DNA from: Iamia sp038233075 | GTDB taxonomy: Bacteria > Actinomycetota > Acidimicrobiia > Acidimicrobiales > Iamiaceae | Reading direction: 5' to 3' | DNA length: 64,000 nt | Assembly: GCA_038233075.1 (NCBI GenBank) | Contig: JBBSMQ010000016.1 | Location: forward strand, 1 to 64,000 | The notes under the pieces: generated by a model | The model's input: only the letters and a program-made list of their open reading frames with translations | Told to the model about the DNA's origin: nothing | Database searches by the model: none | Program-made: the position numbers and the translations under genes | Part shown: positions 1 to 9,100 of the stretch, one piece after another | How the letters are laid out: each line of letters begins with the position of its first letter | Position numbering within the stretch: the stretch's first letter is position 1

Positions 1-229
1 AGAAGGCGTAGTCGTCGACGAGCGCCGCGGCCGGTTCGACGAACGCCTCGGCGTCAGCCGCGCCCATTCCCGTCGCCACCAGCTTTTCGGTGGCTTCGGC
101 GGCGAGGTTCTTGAGTCGGATGGGGTCTTGGCGGATCTCGCGGCCACGGATGTGGGTGGGCAGGAAGATCGAAACTCCCAGCGGCGGGGCGGCCGACATC
201 AGGGCGAGGAGATCGGCTCGGGTGAACAT
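1..229 (-). CDS. baeRF3-like release-factor-fold protein, partial (N-terminus)
   Basis: Only the first 76 codons lie in the window; the gene runs off the left edge. The N-terminus reads MFTRADLLALMSAAPPLG, followed by SIFLPTHIRGREIRQDPIRL. A short strand, S-x-x-LPTH, then GxExRQDPIRLKNL is the start typical of bacterial archaeo-eukaryotic release factor (baeRF) family 3 proteins, which are predicted to act on ribosome-bound peptidyl-tRNA. The ATG at 229 follows a weak purine-rich stretch and begins 10 bases after the hpf stop codon, so the two genes are probably one transcript. Family assignment rests on the N-terminal pattern only; catalytic parts are outside the window. Confidence 0.6.
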   Translation of the reverse strand, partial: MFTRADLLALMSAAPPLGVSIFLPTHIRGREIRQDPIRLKNLAAEATEKLVATGMGAADAEAFVEPAAALVDDYAF

Positions 230-239
230 CGTGTCCGTC

Positions 240-590
240 TCAGCTCTGCTCGGCGCGCCGCACCGTGGCGCCGCCCTTGCGGTTGTCGAGCCGTCCGAAC
301 CGGCTGTCGAGCAGGCTCGTGAGCTTGCGAAGCGCCCCGCTGCAGGCCTCCTCGACGGTGGCGCCGTGGTTGGTGACCGCGACCGGCTGCTGCCCTGCCG
401 GCCGGGCCTCGATCATGCACCGCTTGTCGGCGGCGCCGCCCTTGTCGGCGTTCTCGTCGCCCAAGTGGACTTCCACACGGGTGAGCTGATCACTGAACCG
501 CGACAGCCCGGCAGCCACGTCAGCGTCGACCTGGCTGGTGAGCTCGTCGCTTCCGTCCACGTTGTGGTCAGTCGTGACCTCGATCTGCAT
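240..590 (-). CDS. hpf: Ribosome hibernation promoting factor, short HPF/RaiA (S30AE) type
   Basis: A 116-residue protein of the S30AE family, which binds the 30S decoding site and inactivates or dimerises ribosomes in stationary phase. The fold pattern is visible: an initial strand MQIEVTTDHN, a helix, the strand VEVHLGDENADKGGAADKRC, then MIEARPAG and a second helix with A-x-x-ACSGALRKL. It lacks the C-terminal dimerisation domain of long HPF, so it is a short form. The start at 590 is supported by a GGAGGT Shine-Dalgarno 5 bases upstream. It is followed 10 bases later by the baeRF3-like gene, a pairing that points to ribosome maintenance. Confidence 0.85.
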   Translation of the reverse strand: MQIEVTTDHNVDGSDELTSQVDADVAAGLSRFSDQLTRVEVHLGDENADKGGAADKRCMIEARPAGQQPVAVTNHGATVEEACSGALRKLTSLLDSRFGRLDNRKGGATVRRAEQS

Positions 591-947
591 GCGGACCTCC
601 GTGTTGCGGGAATCGCGGTCTCGACGGAAGCGTCGCCGAAACGGCGGTGGGGCGTCCGTTGGTGTTGACGCGCCACCCAGGTCCGGAGCACCGCTCCGAG
701 CCGGTCGATGCCGGCTCTACACCTGTGGGATCTCGTCGTGCTGGTGCCAGCGTAGCCGGTTCTCGACCATCGCCGGCCACCAGCCCGGGCGGCTGCGGGA
801 GCCGACCTCCCCGGTGTGCGCGATGAGGAGGCTGTATCCCGAACGATCCCGAGAACCCGACTGCGGTCATGTGGCAGGTGATCCCGACGATCGCGCCTCA
901 GGTCCGACCTGCACAAACCCAGGTGAGCACACCGTTCAGCCCGGCAG
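591..947. other. Intergenic stretch upstream of hpf with two adjacent hairpins
   Basis: No convincing gene in about 360 bases. Two GC-rich inverted repeats lie back to back at 685-697 (5-bp stem, 3-base loop) and 698-717 (7-bp stem GAGCCGG/CCGGCTC, 6-base loop). There is no T-run on either side, so terminator activity is uncertain; they could also form a leader structure for hpf. Open frames across this stretch have no family-like content. Confidence 0.4.
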
Positions 948-988
948 GCTTGCAATGCAGGTGCTCTAGCCAGCTGAGCTACGTCCCC
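948..988 (-). pseudogene. 5' half of a tRNA-Ala(TGC), truncated after the anticodon loop
   Basis: On the minus strand from 988 the sequence matches a bacterial tRNA-Ala: acceptor strand GGGGACG, TA, D-arm GCTC-loop-GAGC, anticodon stem CCTGC, and loop ATTGCAA with anticodon TGC at 954-952. The 3' anticodon strand should begin GCAGG but reads GCCTG, so pairing stops after two bases. No TTCRA T-loop or CGTCCCC acceptor 3' strand is visible between 948 and 590. In many actinobacteria tRNA-Ala(TGC) sits next to the tRNA-Ile that follows gyrA; here the tRNA-Ile stands alone about 20 kb away. Called a truncated, non-functional copy; an intron is the alternative. Confidence 0.6.
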
Positions 989-1096
989 GAACCCGGGCGG
1001 GTGTCCGGTGGGGGCAGCGTACGCGGTGGGCGCGACCGGTGGGCCAGACGATCCTTCCGGGGGAACGGGTGTCGGCGCCGAGGGTCTACTGAACGC

Positions 1097-1439
1097 TCAC
1101 GGTGGGGACGGTGGGCCCCAGCCGGTGAAGGTGCCGTCGGCGTCGCGGCGTGCGGTCCTCACCTCGCGGACGGCGGCGATCGGGAGGGGGCCGTAGAGGT
1201 GGGGGTACAGCCTGGGCTCAGCGTCGAAGCGGACCTCGTCGGTAGCGCCCCGAGGTCCGGTGAGGGCCACGTAGGGCCGGGAGTCGTCTGGGTAGTAGGC
1301 ATGGCCGGCACCAACAGCTGATCGAGACCAAGGGTCAGGTGGACGAAGCCCTCCTCGGCGAAGCGCTCCGGCACCAGCGTGCGGGCGCGTCGCGCGAGAT
1401 CCAGACCGACCACGGAGAGAGGTGGAAGGCATACCGCAA
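1097..1439 (-). pseudogene. DUF952-like gene broken by two frameshifts
   Basis: Three consecutive pieces in three frames join into one DUF952-type protein. The first is YAFHLSPWSVWISRDAP (from a TTG near 1439). The second is TLVPERFAEEGFVHLT. The third is GAGHAYYPDDSRPYVALT, followed by RFDAEPRLYPHLYGPLPIAA and a stop at 1097. The frame changes near 1385 and near 1315. The motifs EEGFVHLT and YPHLYGPLP are characteristic of DUF952. Two independent shifts in about 110 codons make decay more likely than a single sequencing error. Function of the intact family is not known. Confidence 0.6.
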
Positions 1440-1646
1440 ACACGGAGGGTGTTGAGATGTGCCAGGATGGGCAGACCGGGCAGGGGTGCTGCCTCGTCCT
1501 CCTGCACCCGTCGTCTCACCACCTGTGTCCTCGTTCCGTCAGTGCCCTGCCGATCCTCGCGCCGGGACCCCGGCGCGCCCGGCGCGCCGTCGCCTCCGGC
1601 ACTCGGCGACGACGCTCAGCCTGCCAGGGACCAGGAGCATGACAGG

Positions 1647-4442
1647 ATGGACAGCACCATGAGCGGGCCCTCCGGTCTGTGGGACGGGCGCTGGGTGGTG
1701 TGTCGCGCCCACACGCTGTCGCGCCAAGACCACGAGGGCGAGGGGGACGACGACCCCATCGTCGGTCTGACCCACCTGCCCCCTCGCGCCCAGCCCCCGG
1801 TCCGTGCCCTCGTGGGCGATCTGTCGCGGCCGGTCGATGCCCAGGTCGCGCTGCCCCTCCCGGCCGGCGGACACGCTCTGCTCACCGTCCGGGGTGACCC
1901 CGCCCACGTCGAGGTCCTCGTGCGCGGCGCCGGGCCCCGGCAGGACCCCCACCCCGGCGACGACGTCGTGGCCCTGCTCCCCGACGGCCGCCGGGCCACG
2001 CTGGCGGCGGTGGCGGCCTGCACCATCGACCCCGACGGCTCGACCTCGTCGGTCTCACCCGCGCTGGCCGAGCTGGCCGGTGTCCCCGTCCGCCAGCTGA
2101 TGTCCGAGGGCCTGACCAGCGCGGTGGCCGAGGAGGATCGCGGCCGGGTGCTGGCCGTCGCCCGCCGGGTGGCCACCATGGCCGACGGCGTACGCCTCCG
2201 ACCCGGCGACGGCGGCCCCGAGCGTTGGGTCGCCGTCAGCGGCTTCGACCTGGACCCTGACCCTGCCTCCATCGCCGATCCCCCGCCCACCGACCACGGT
2301 CGCCTCCTGCTGATCACCGAGCTGCACGCCCGAGCCGCTGAGCTGGCCCGTGCCGCCCACCGAGCCACCGCCGCCTTCCACCAGGCCCCGGCCGGACGGG
2401 CGCGCCTCGACGCCGAGGGAGGGGTGACCGCCGCGAACCCCGCCCTGGCAAGCATGGTCGCCACCCGTCCGGAAGAGCTCACCGGTCTGTCCCTCACGGC
2501 CCTCGTGGACCCCGACGACCGCCTGCCCCTCGAAGCCCTGCTCCAGGCGGTGCTGCACGGGGACCTGGGCGGCTTCGAGCACGAGGTGCGGATGCGGGCC
2601 TCGCTGCCCGAGGCCGCGACCGTCGAGGCCGAGGCCCAAGACTCCGACGACAGCAGTCGCCGATCTCGGGTCCCACCGGTCCCCGTGTGGCGGGCCCGGA
2701 TCCAGGTCGACGCGGTGCGCGCCGCCGGGCGCGACCCCGAAGTCGACGTCGAGGTCCACGACGTCAGCGACCGCCGCCGGGCCGAGACCCAGAACCACGA
2801 CACCATCGACACCCTGCGCTCCGCCTTCATCCATGCCCCCACGCCCATGGCCGTCATCGAGGCCGATGGCACGGTGCGGGAAGCCAACTCCGAGCTGCGC
2901 GCCCTGCTCGACCTCGGCGCGGTCGACACCGATCCCGTGCGTCTCGCCGATCTCGCTCCGGACGAGGACCACGGCCTCCTCGAGACGGTCCTGACGGAGA
3001 TCGCCGTCGGCGGACGGGCCCGGGTCGAGTGCCGCCTGCGACGACGGGACGGAACCCAGGGGGTGGTGGAGCTGGCGGTCTCGGCCGTCACCTCGGCCGA
3101 GCACTCCAGCCCCTTCGCCATCGCCCAGATCAACGACATCACAGCCCAGCGCAGCACCGAGGAGAAGCTCCTCCACCAGACGCTGCACGACCCCTTGACC
3201 GGGCTCGGCAACCGCCTCCTCCTACGCGAGCGCCTGGAGCGAGCGGTCGCGCAGCGACACCACTCCCCCGTCGCCCTCATGTTCATCGACCTGGACCACT
3301 TCAAGTGGACCAACGACACCCACGGCCACGAGGTCGGCGACGCGCTGCTGGTGGAGACCGCCCGTCGCCTCCGCCAGGTCGTGCGGGGTGACGACACCGT
3401 GGTCCGCCTCGGGGGAGACGAGTTCGTGATCCTCGCCGCCCGGGTCGCCGACGAGGTCAGCGCCGGCGCCCTGGCCGGGAAGGTCCGCGCCGCGGTGGCC
3501 GAACCGGTGCCGCTGGGCCCGCACACCCTCACGGTCACCGCCTCGGTGGGCGTCGTCCTCGCCGGAGCCGAGCACACCACCGCCGACGCCCTGCTACGCG
3601 ACGCCGACCTGGCCATGTACCGAGCCAAGTCCACCGGCCGCGATCGCCACGAGGTGACCGTGGCCGCAGCCCCCGGCACGGTGAGCGGGGTACCGGTGTC
3701 CAGCGCCCTTCGCCTCGCCCTCGACACCGACAGCCTGCGCCTGCACCACCAGGCGGTCGTCGACCTGCGCACGGGCCGGGCCATCGGCACCGAGGTCCTC
3801 CTGCGCGTGCACGACCCCATCTCGGGCTCCATGCCCCCGGGACGGGTCCTCGACGGGGTCACCGACCCGGAGCTGCTGATCGACCTAGCCGGGTGGGTGC
3901 TCGACCAGGCCCTGGAGCAGATGCAGGGCTGGGACGAGGCCGGGATCGGTCCCCTCGGGATCTTCCTCAACCTGAGCGGCGCCGAGCTCCAGAGCGACTC
4001 GCTCCTGGAACGGGTGAGCGCGGCGCTCACCGCGACCCGCCTCTCCGCCGACCGCATCCACCTCGAGATCCCCGAGCCGGCGTTGCTCCTCTCCGACGGG
4101 GCGGCGCTGGATCGCCTCCGGACCCTGGCCGCCCTGGGCATCCGCCTCGGCATCGACGACTTCGGCACCGGCAGCACCTCCCTGGCCCACCTGCGATCTC
4201 TCCCCGTCCACTTCCTCAAGATCGACCCATCCATCGGTCGGCGCCTGCAGGAGCCCGGGGGACGAGCCGTGGTCGAGGCCGTGGTGGCCGTGGGCCGGGC
4301 CCTCGGCCTCGACGTGATCGCGGAAGGCCTCGAGGATCGGGCCCAGATGGAGGAGCTGGCCCAGCTGGGCGCCACCCACGCCCAGGGCCACCTGTTCGGG
4401 CTGCCGTCCCCGGTCGAAGCCCTCACCCTCCCGAGCGCCTGA
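1647..4442 (+). CDS. PAS-PAS-PAS-GGDEF-EAL cyclic-di-GMP turnover protein
   Basis: A 931-residue cytoplasmic protein with no membrane segments. Three PAS-like sensor domains (about residues 121-215, 250-380, 390-500) precede GGDEF (511-670) and EAL (680-931) domains. The diguanylate cyclase motif RLGGDEF is intact at about residue 587 and is preceded by an RGDD inhibitory I-site five residues upstream. In the phosphodiesterase half the signature EAL is EVL, but the metal-binding glutamate, the NLS, LEIPE, DDFGTG, LKID and AEGLE motifs are kept, so activity is plausible. The ATG at 1647 is chosen because AGGAG lies 9 bases upstream; the longer open frame from 1422 has no domain content. It is upstream of an N-acyl synthase-like gene on the same strand. 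Confidence 0.85.
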   Translation: MDSTMSGPSGLWDGRWVVCRAHTLSRQDHEGEGDDDPIVGLTHLPPRAQPPVRALVGDLSRPVDAQVALPLPAGGHALLTVRGDPAHVEVLVRGAGPRQDPHPGDDVVALLPDGRRATLAAVAACTIDPDGSTSSVSPALAELAGVPVRQLMSEGLTSAVAEEDRGRVLAVARRVATMADGVRLRPGDGGPERWVAVSGFDLDPDPASIADPPPTDHGRLLLITELHARAAELARAAHRATAAFHQAPAGRARLDAEGGVTAANPALASMVATRPEELTGLSLTALVDPDDRLPLEALLQAVLHGDLGGFEHEVRMRASLPEAATVEAEAQDSDDSSRRSRVPPVPVWRARIQVDAVRAAGRDPEVDVEVHDVSDRRRAETQNHDTIDTLRSAFIHAPTPMAVIEADGTVREANSELRALLDLGAVDTDPVRLADLAPDEDHGLLETVLTEIAVGGRARVECRLRRRDGTQGVVELAVSAVTSAEHSSPFAIAQINDITAQRSTEEKLLHQTLHDPLTGLGNRLLLRERLERAVAQRHHSPVALMFIDLDHFKWTNDTHGHEVGDALLVETARRLRQVVRGDDTVVRLGGDEFVILAARVADEVSAGALAGKVRAAVAEPVPLGPHTLTVTASVGVVLAGAEHTTADALLRDADLAMYRAKSTGRDRHEVTVAAAPGTVSGVPVSSALRLALDTDSLRLHHQAVVDLRTGRAIGTEVLLRVHDPISGSMPPGRVLDGVTDPELLIDLAGWVLDQALEQMQGWDEAGIGPLGIFLNLSGAELQSDSLLERVSAALTATRLSADRIHLEIPEPALLLSDGAALDRLRTLAALGIRLGIDDFGTGSTSLAHLRSLPVHFLKIDPSIGRRLQEPGGRAVVEAVVAVGRALGLDVIAEGLEDRAQMEELAQLGATHAQGHLFGLPSPVEALTLPSA

Positions 4443-4633
4443 GGCTCCGACGACCCGCGTCTGGGCCCTTTGCGCCACTGGTCGCGTCCGACACCCATCG
4501 GGCAACGGGTCGAGGACCTTCCCGCGACCATCCGCGATGGGACCGAGCCAGGTCCCTACCTTCGGGTGGGTCCGCGGCTACGCCTACTGGGGGTCCGCGG
4601 GCCGGGGAACCACCGTCGCAGGAGAACACCACC

Positions 4634-5440
4634 GTGACAGAGAGCGGGACACCCGGCTACCGCCCAACCCCTCCCGTCGATCCCGAGGACGAAGTGATCG
4701 ACCTGCGCGACGAGGTCGTCGAGCGCAAGGTCCGCGCCGCCAGCGGACGACCGGCCGAGCTGCTCCCCGGGCACCGGCTGGAGATGGTCACCGGCGGGGA
4801 CCGTTGGCTCCAGCTCGAGGCGTTCGTCTACGACATCTACCGACAGATCGGCTACTGCGACGAATCACCCCGCCACCGCGTCGAGGAGCTGGCGCGATGG
4901 GACGAGCGGTCACGGTTCCACGCCGTCTTCGACGAGGCCGACGAGGCGGTGGGCGTCGTCCGCACCATCTTCGGCGCCTACGACGAGCTGCCCGTCGGGA
5001 AGTTTGCCCGCACCGACTTCCGCGATCGCGACCCGGTGTGCGAGCTCTCGTCGTTGACGGTCCGCACCGACGTCCGCAGCACCGGGGTCATCGAGCACCT
5101 CTACCGCGCCGGCTGGCTCGACGCCCTGCGGGCCGGAAGCGAGGCCGTGGTCGCCCTCATCGATGAGTGGCTCCTGGATGTGTTCGTCGACACCTACCAC
5201 CTGCCGTTCAGGGTGATCGGCATCAGTGAGGAGTACATGGGTGGGGTGCCCGTCCCTGCCGGACTCCCGCTGGCTGGCGCTCACTACGCCCCCATGGCGG
5301 CGTCGAACGCAGACTTCTGGGCGTGGACCCTCGAAGCGGTCACCGCCGAGGAGGCCATCAGGTGGGGCCTGCCCGAACCGGCAGGCGTCCGGGACGAAGC
5401 TGCCGAACCGCGCTCTGCGGGGTCGACGACGCGGAGGTGA
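4634..5440 (+). CDS. GNAT-fold N-acyl synthase, autoinducer-synthase/FeeM-like
   Basis: A 268-residue protein starting at a GTG with AGGAG about 10 bases upstream. The central part resembles the LuxI/FeeM acyltransferase superfamily: an N-terminal aromatic FVYDIYRQIGYCD segment, an arginine in VRTIFGAYDELPVGKF, then CELSSLTVRTDVRS, which fits the conserved E-(I/L)-S-R-x-x-V element of autoinducer synthases, and a C-terminal YHLPFRVIGISEEYMGG block. Members join an acyl chain from acyl-ACP to an amino acid or S-adenosylmethionine. The product cannot be told from sequence. It lies between two cyclic-di-GMP proteins. No LuxR-type regulator is visible nearby. Confidence 0.5.
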   Translation: MTESGTPGYRPTPPVDPEDEVIDLRDEVVERKVRAASGRPAELLPGHRLEMVTGGDRWLQLEAFVYDIYRQIGYCDESPRHRVEELARWDERSRFHAVFDEADEAVGVVRTIFGAYDELPVGKFARTDFRDRDPVCELSSLTVRTDVRSTGVIEHLYRAGWLDALRAGSEAVVALIDEWLLDVFVDTYHLPFRVIGISEEYMGGVPVPAGLPLAGAHYAPMAASNADFWAWTLEAVTAEEAIRWGLPEPAGVRDEAAEPRSAGSTTRR

Positions 5441-5479
5441 ACACGCCTTGTCAGGGACCAGTGGCTACGAAACGACTGG

Positions 5480-5962
5480 TCAGGACGACGAGCTCGACAC
5501 GAGCGGTCGGGACCCCTGCTGGCCAAGGTCGGACCGAGCGGCCCGCACCCGGCGCCGAACCCCGATCACCGCGTTGGCGCCGAAGCAGACCAGGCAGACG
5601 ACAAGCGCCACGTAGACGACGAGCGGGAAGCCCCCGTCACGCCCAGCCCATCCCAGCCACAGATAGGGCGCGAGGAACGAGAAGGAGGCGACGGCGCCCC
5701 ACCGGGCCGCGCTCTGGGGTCGGTGGTCGACCAGCCCGGTCACCAGTCGCGCCGTTCCCATGGCGTACGGGATGGCAGTGCCGATGTCGATGACACCGAA
5801 GACCCAGACCACCCAGCGATCATGATCGGCGAGCGCGCCCCAGGCGGCGCCGAAGCGGGCCAGCGTGAAGAGGACGACGCCGACGATCCACGTCAGCTCC
5901 AGGTTCCGGCGCCGCTTGGTCCGCAGGGCCGATCCTCGTTCTGCATGAGACCTAGCCGACAC
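5480..5962 (-). CDS. Small four-helix membrane protein of unknown function
   Basis: A 160-residue protein with four predicted hydrophobic helices (around residues 20-42, 50-78, 88-110 and 115-140), a basic N-terminus and a charged C-terminal tail. The GTG start at 5962 is preceded by GAGGAGG at good spacing; the much longer open frame on this strand overlaps the start of the next plus-strand gene and has no membrane-protein character. It is divergent from the large GGDEF-EAL gene and convergent with the N-acyl synthase-like gene. I do not recognise the family. Confidence 0.6.
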   Translation of the reverse strand: MSARSHAERGSALRTKRRRNLELTWIVGVVLFTLARFGAAWGALADHDRWVVWVFGVIDIGTAIPYAMGTARLVTGLVDHRPQSAARWGAVASFSFLAPYLWLGWAGRDGGFPLVVYVALVVCLVCFGANAVIGVRRRVRAARSDLGQQGSRPLVSSSSS

Positions 5963-6107
5963 CAGCGCCTCCTCTTGTGGACGGACAGAGAGTATCCTGT
6001 CACCCTGAGCGGCGCTGGGGCGCACCGACAGCCCGAGTGAACGAGATGCGGTGCTCGCAGGCCGGCGATCCCTATTGTCGCCCGGGTGTCGGCCGATGAG
6101 GAGGGGC

Positions 6108-9100
6108 ATGCGACGACAGCCATGGCGCGGCTTCCTCATCGGGGGACTGCTGATGACCGCCGCCGCCGCCCTGACGGGATCCGAGCTCACCGTCTCGATC
6201 GTCCTGCAGGTGGTGGGCTGGGCGTCGGTCGCCATCGGGGTCAGGACCATCCGGTCGAGCGCCGGATCCTCTCGACAGGCATGGGTCCTCTTCGTCGGCG
6301 CCGCCATCGCCTTCCTGCTGGGGGGCATCGTCCGAGCGGCTCACGCCAGCGCCGCAGGTGTCGATCGTCCCCTGCCCTCACCTGCCGACCTCCTCGTGGT
6401 GCTGGGCTACCTGTTGCTGATCGCCGGGAGCACCCTGCTCGGCCACCTCCGCTCACCCGATCGCGATCGCGCCGCCATCATCGACGGCGCCATCGTCGCC
6501 GTGGGACTGGCGACGATCGTGTGGTCCACCCTTCTGTGGTCGCACGTGACCGACTCGAACCTCAGCGTCGGCGAGCGGGGTCTCAACGCGACCTACGCCA
6601 TCCTCACCACCATTCTGCTGGCCACCATCACCCGGCTGGCGGTCGGGCCTGGCGCTCGGACGATCGGGTACCGGTTGCTCGCAGGCTCGGTCACCTTGAT
6701 CTTCGTCCAGGACGTGCTCGTCACCATCGGCGCGGTGGACGGGAGCGAGACGCCGGCAGCCCAGATGGTGGCGCCGCTCATCTTCGTGCTGTTCGGGGCC
6801 GCCGCCCTCCACCCGGAACGGAAGCGCATCACCGAGGGGGCGGACTCCTACGACACCCGACTCACCTGGAAGCGCATCCTGTTGCTGGTCGGGGCTCTGC
6901 TCATCAACCCTGCGATCATCACCTTCCAGGCCACGGTGCAGGCCGAGTCCACGCCCTGGGTCGCGGCCATTAGCTCTTCGTTGCTCTCGGTCCTTGTCCT
7001 CTCCCGCCTCGTGTCGCTGCTACGGAACCAGGAGCACGCCACCGACCAGGAGCAGGCCCTGCGTCGAGCCAACGCTGACCTGGCCGTCGCCCCCGATCGA
7101 CCGGCGATGCTGCAGGCCACCCTGGCCGCGTCGGTCCGCCTGATCGACGCCCGAGGGGGCTCGACCAGGGTCTCCATCCTGGACGACGACGGGAAGAGGC
7201 TGACCGTCACCGCCTCGACCGGGTGGCGGGCCCGGGAAGCCCGAGGCCGGACCCTGGAACGACCTGACGGGGCGTGGTGGACCCCCGGTGACCCGACCCA
7301 GGCCCACCGCCCCGCCGAGCGCCGCGGTGATCCCCTCGACGTCGCCGCCCACGCCGCCGAAGAGGTGTGGTCCTACGTGGTGTCACTGAGCAGCAAGCGC
7401 ATCGACGGGGAGATCCTCGTGGTGACGACCCAGGAACTGCTGCCGCTCGTCGTGCGCCACGCCCTCGATGCCCTCGCCACCACGACCGGACTGGCCCTGG
7501 AGAGCGCAGCGCTGTCCGAGGCGCTGCAGCGAGGACGCAGCGAGCGCCGCTTCCGGGCCCTGGTGGAGAACTCATCGGACCTGGTGGTGGTGGTACGGAC
7601 CGACGGGACCATCACCTTCGTCAGTGCTCCCAGCCGGCGCCTGCTGGGACGGGACGAGGCCTCGCTCGTCGGCGCCTCGGTGGCCGTGCTCCCCCACCCC
7701 CCGGACCAGGGCCTCATGACCGACCTGCTGGAGGAGGCCGACGCCAGCCGACCGGTCGAGGTCCGCCTCCAGCACGCCGACGGCACCCCGCGGTGGTTCG
7801 AGCTGGCGGCCCGCGACCTCCACAACGATCCCGAGATCGACGGGGTCGTCCTCAACTGCCGCGAGATCAGCGACCGCAAGGACGCCGAGGTGCGGCTGTT
7901 CCGCAGCGAGGCGCGCTTCCGTGCCCTGGTCCAGAACGTGAGCGACGTCGTCACCATCATCGACGAGTGGGGACGCTTCACCTACGTCTCCCCGGCCGTC
8001 ACCGAGCTCCTCGGCTACCGGCCGGAACAGCTGCTCGACACCCCGGCGACGGCCATCATCGTCAACGAGCAGCGCCACGACATCCAGAGCACGCTGCTCC
8101 ACGTCCTCCGCGACCCCGACACGCCGGCCACCGCGCAGAGCCTCGAGCTCACCGCCGTGGCCCTTGACGGGACCCGTCGAGCCCTGGACGTGACCGTGAG
8201 CGACCTCCGCCACGATCCGGCCGTCCTCGGCATCGTGCTGAACGCCCGGGACATCACCGTGCGCAAGCAGCTGGAGTCGACGCTGCGCCACCAGGCGCAC
8301 CACGACGCCCTCACCGGTCTGGCCAACCGCGCCCACTTCACCCAGCTGGTGGAGACCAGCTCCCACGACGGCGAATCCAACGCCTGCGTGCTGTTCGTCG
8401 ACCTCGACGACTTCAAGACCGTCAACGACAGCCTGGGCCACGCCGTCGGCGACGAGCTCCTGGTCGCGGTGGCGTCCCGGCTCGAGGCCGGCCTCCCCTC
8501 AGAGGCCACCCCCGCCCGCCTCGGCGGCGACGAGTTCGCGGTCTTCGTCCGGCCGACCGAGGACGACCTCGGACCGGTGGGCGTGGCCCTGCGTCTGCTC
8601 CACGACCTGCGCGCCCCGTTCGACATCAACGGCTGGGAGATCGTCGTCACCGCGTCGATCGGCATCGCCGCCGTCGGCGCCGAGGGCACCACCGCCGAGG
8701 TGGTCCTCCGCAACGCCGACATGGCCATGTACCTGGCCAAGGAGCGTGGCAAGGATCGGGTCGAGCTGTTCGAGGAGGCCATGCACGTCAGTGCCTTCGA
8801 GCGACTGGAGCTCAAGGCCGACCTGGCTCGGGCCATCACGTCGGGCCAGCTCGCGCTCGTGTACCAGCCCGTCGTCTCGCTCCAGACCGGTCGCATCACC
8901 GGCGCCGAGGCGCTCGTCCGCTGGGATCACCCCCGCCGGGGACGCCTGGCGCCCGACGCGTTCATCGGCATCGCGGAGGAGACCGGCCTCATCGTGCAGC
9001 TGGGCCACTGGGTGCTGGAGGAGGCGTGCCAGCAGCTGCGGACCTGGCAGCTCACCCTGCCCCCCGACGCTGCCCTCTCCATGAGCGTCAACCTGTCGGT

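Noticed and set aside
600..950. Group I intron interrupting the tRNA-Ala.
   Set aside because: No 3' tRNA half with a T-loop or matching acceptor strand was found before hpf, and no obvious intron core; kept only as an alternative.
1616..4531. A 971-codon open frame on the minus strand opposite the first GGDEF-EAL gene, and similar long antisense frames elsewhere (for example 57632-60748 minus, 21554-24559 plus, 50327-52465 plus).
   Set aside because: Their translations are Arg/Ser/Gly-rich without family motifs, and each mirrors a well-supported gene; they arise from GC-rich third positions.
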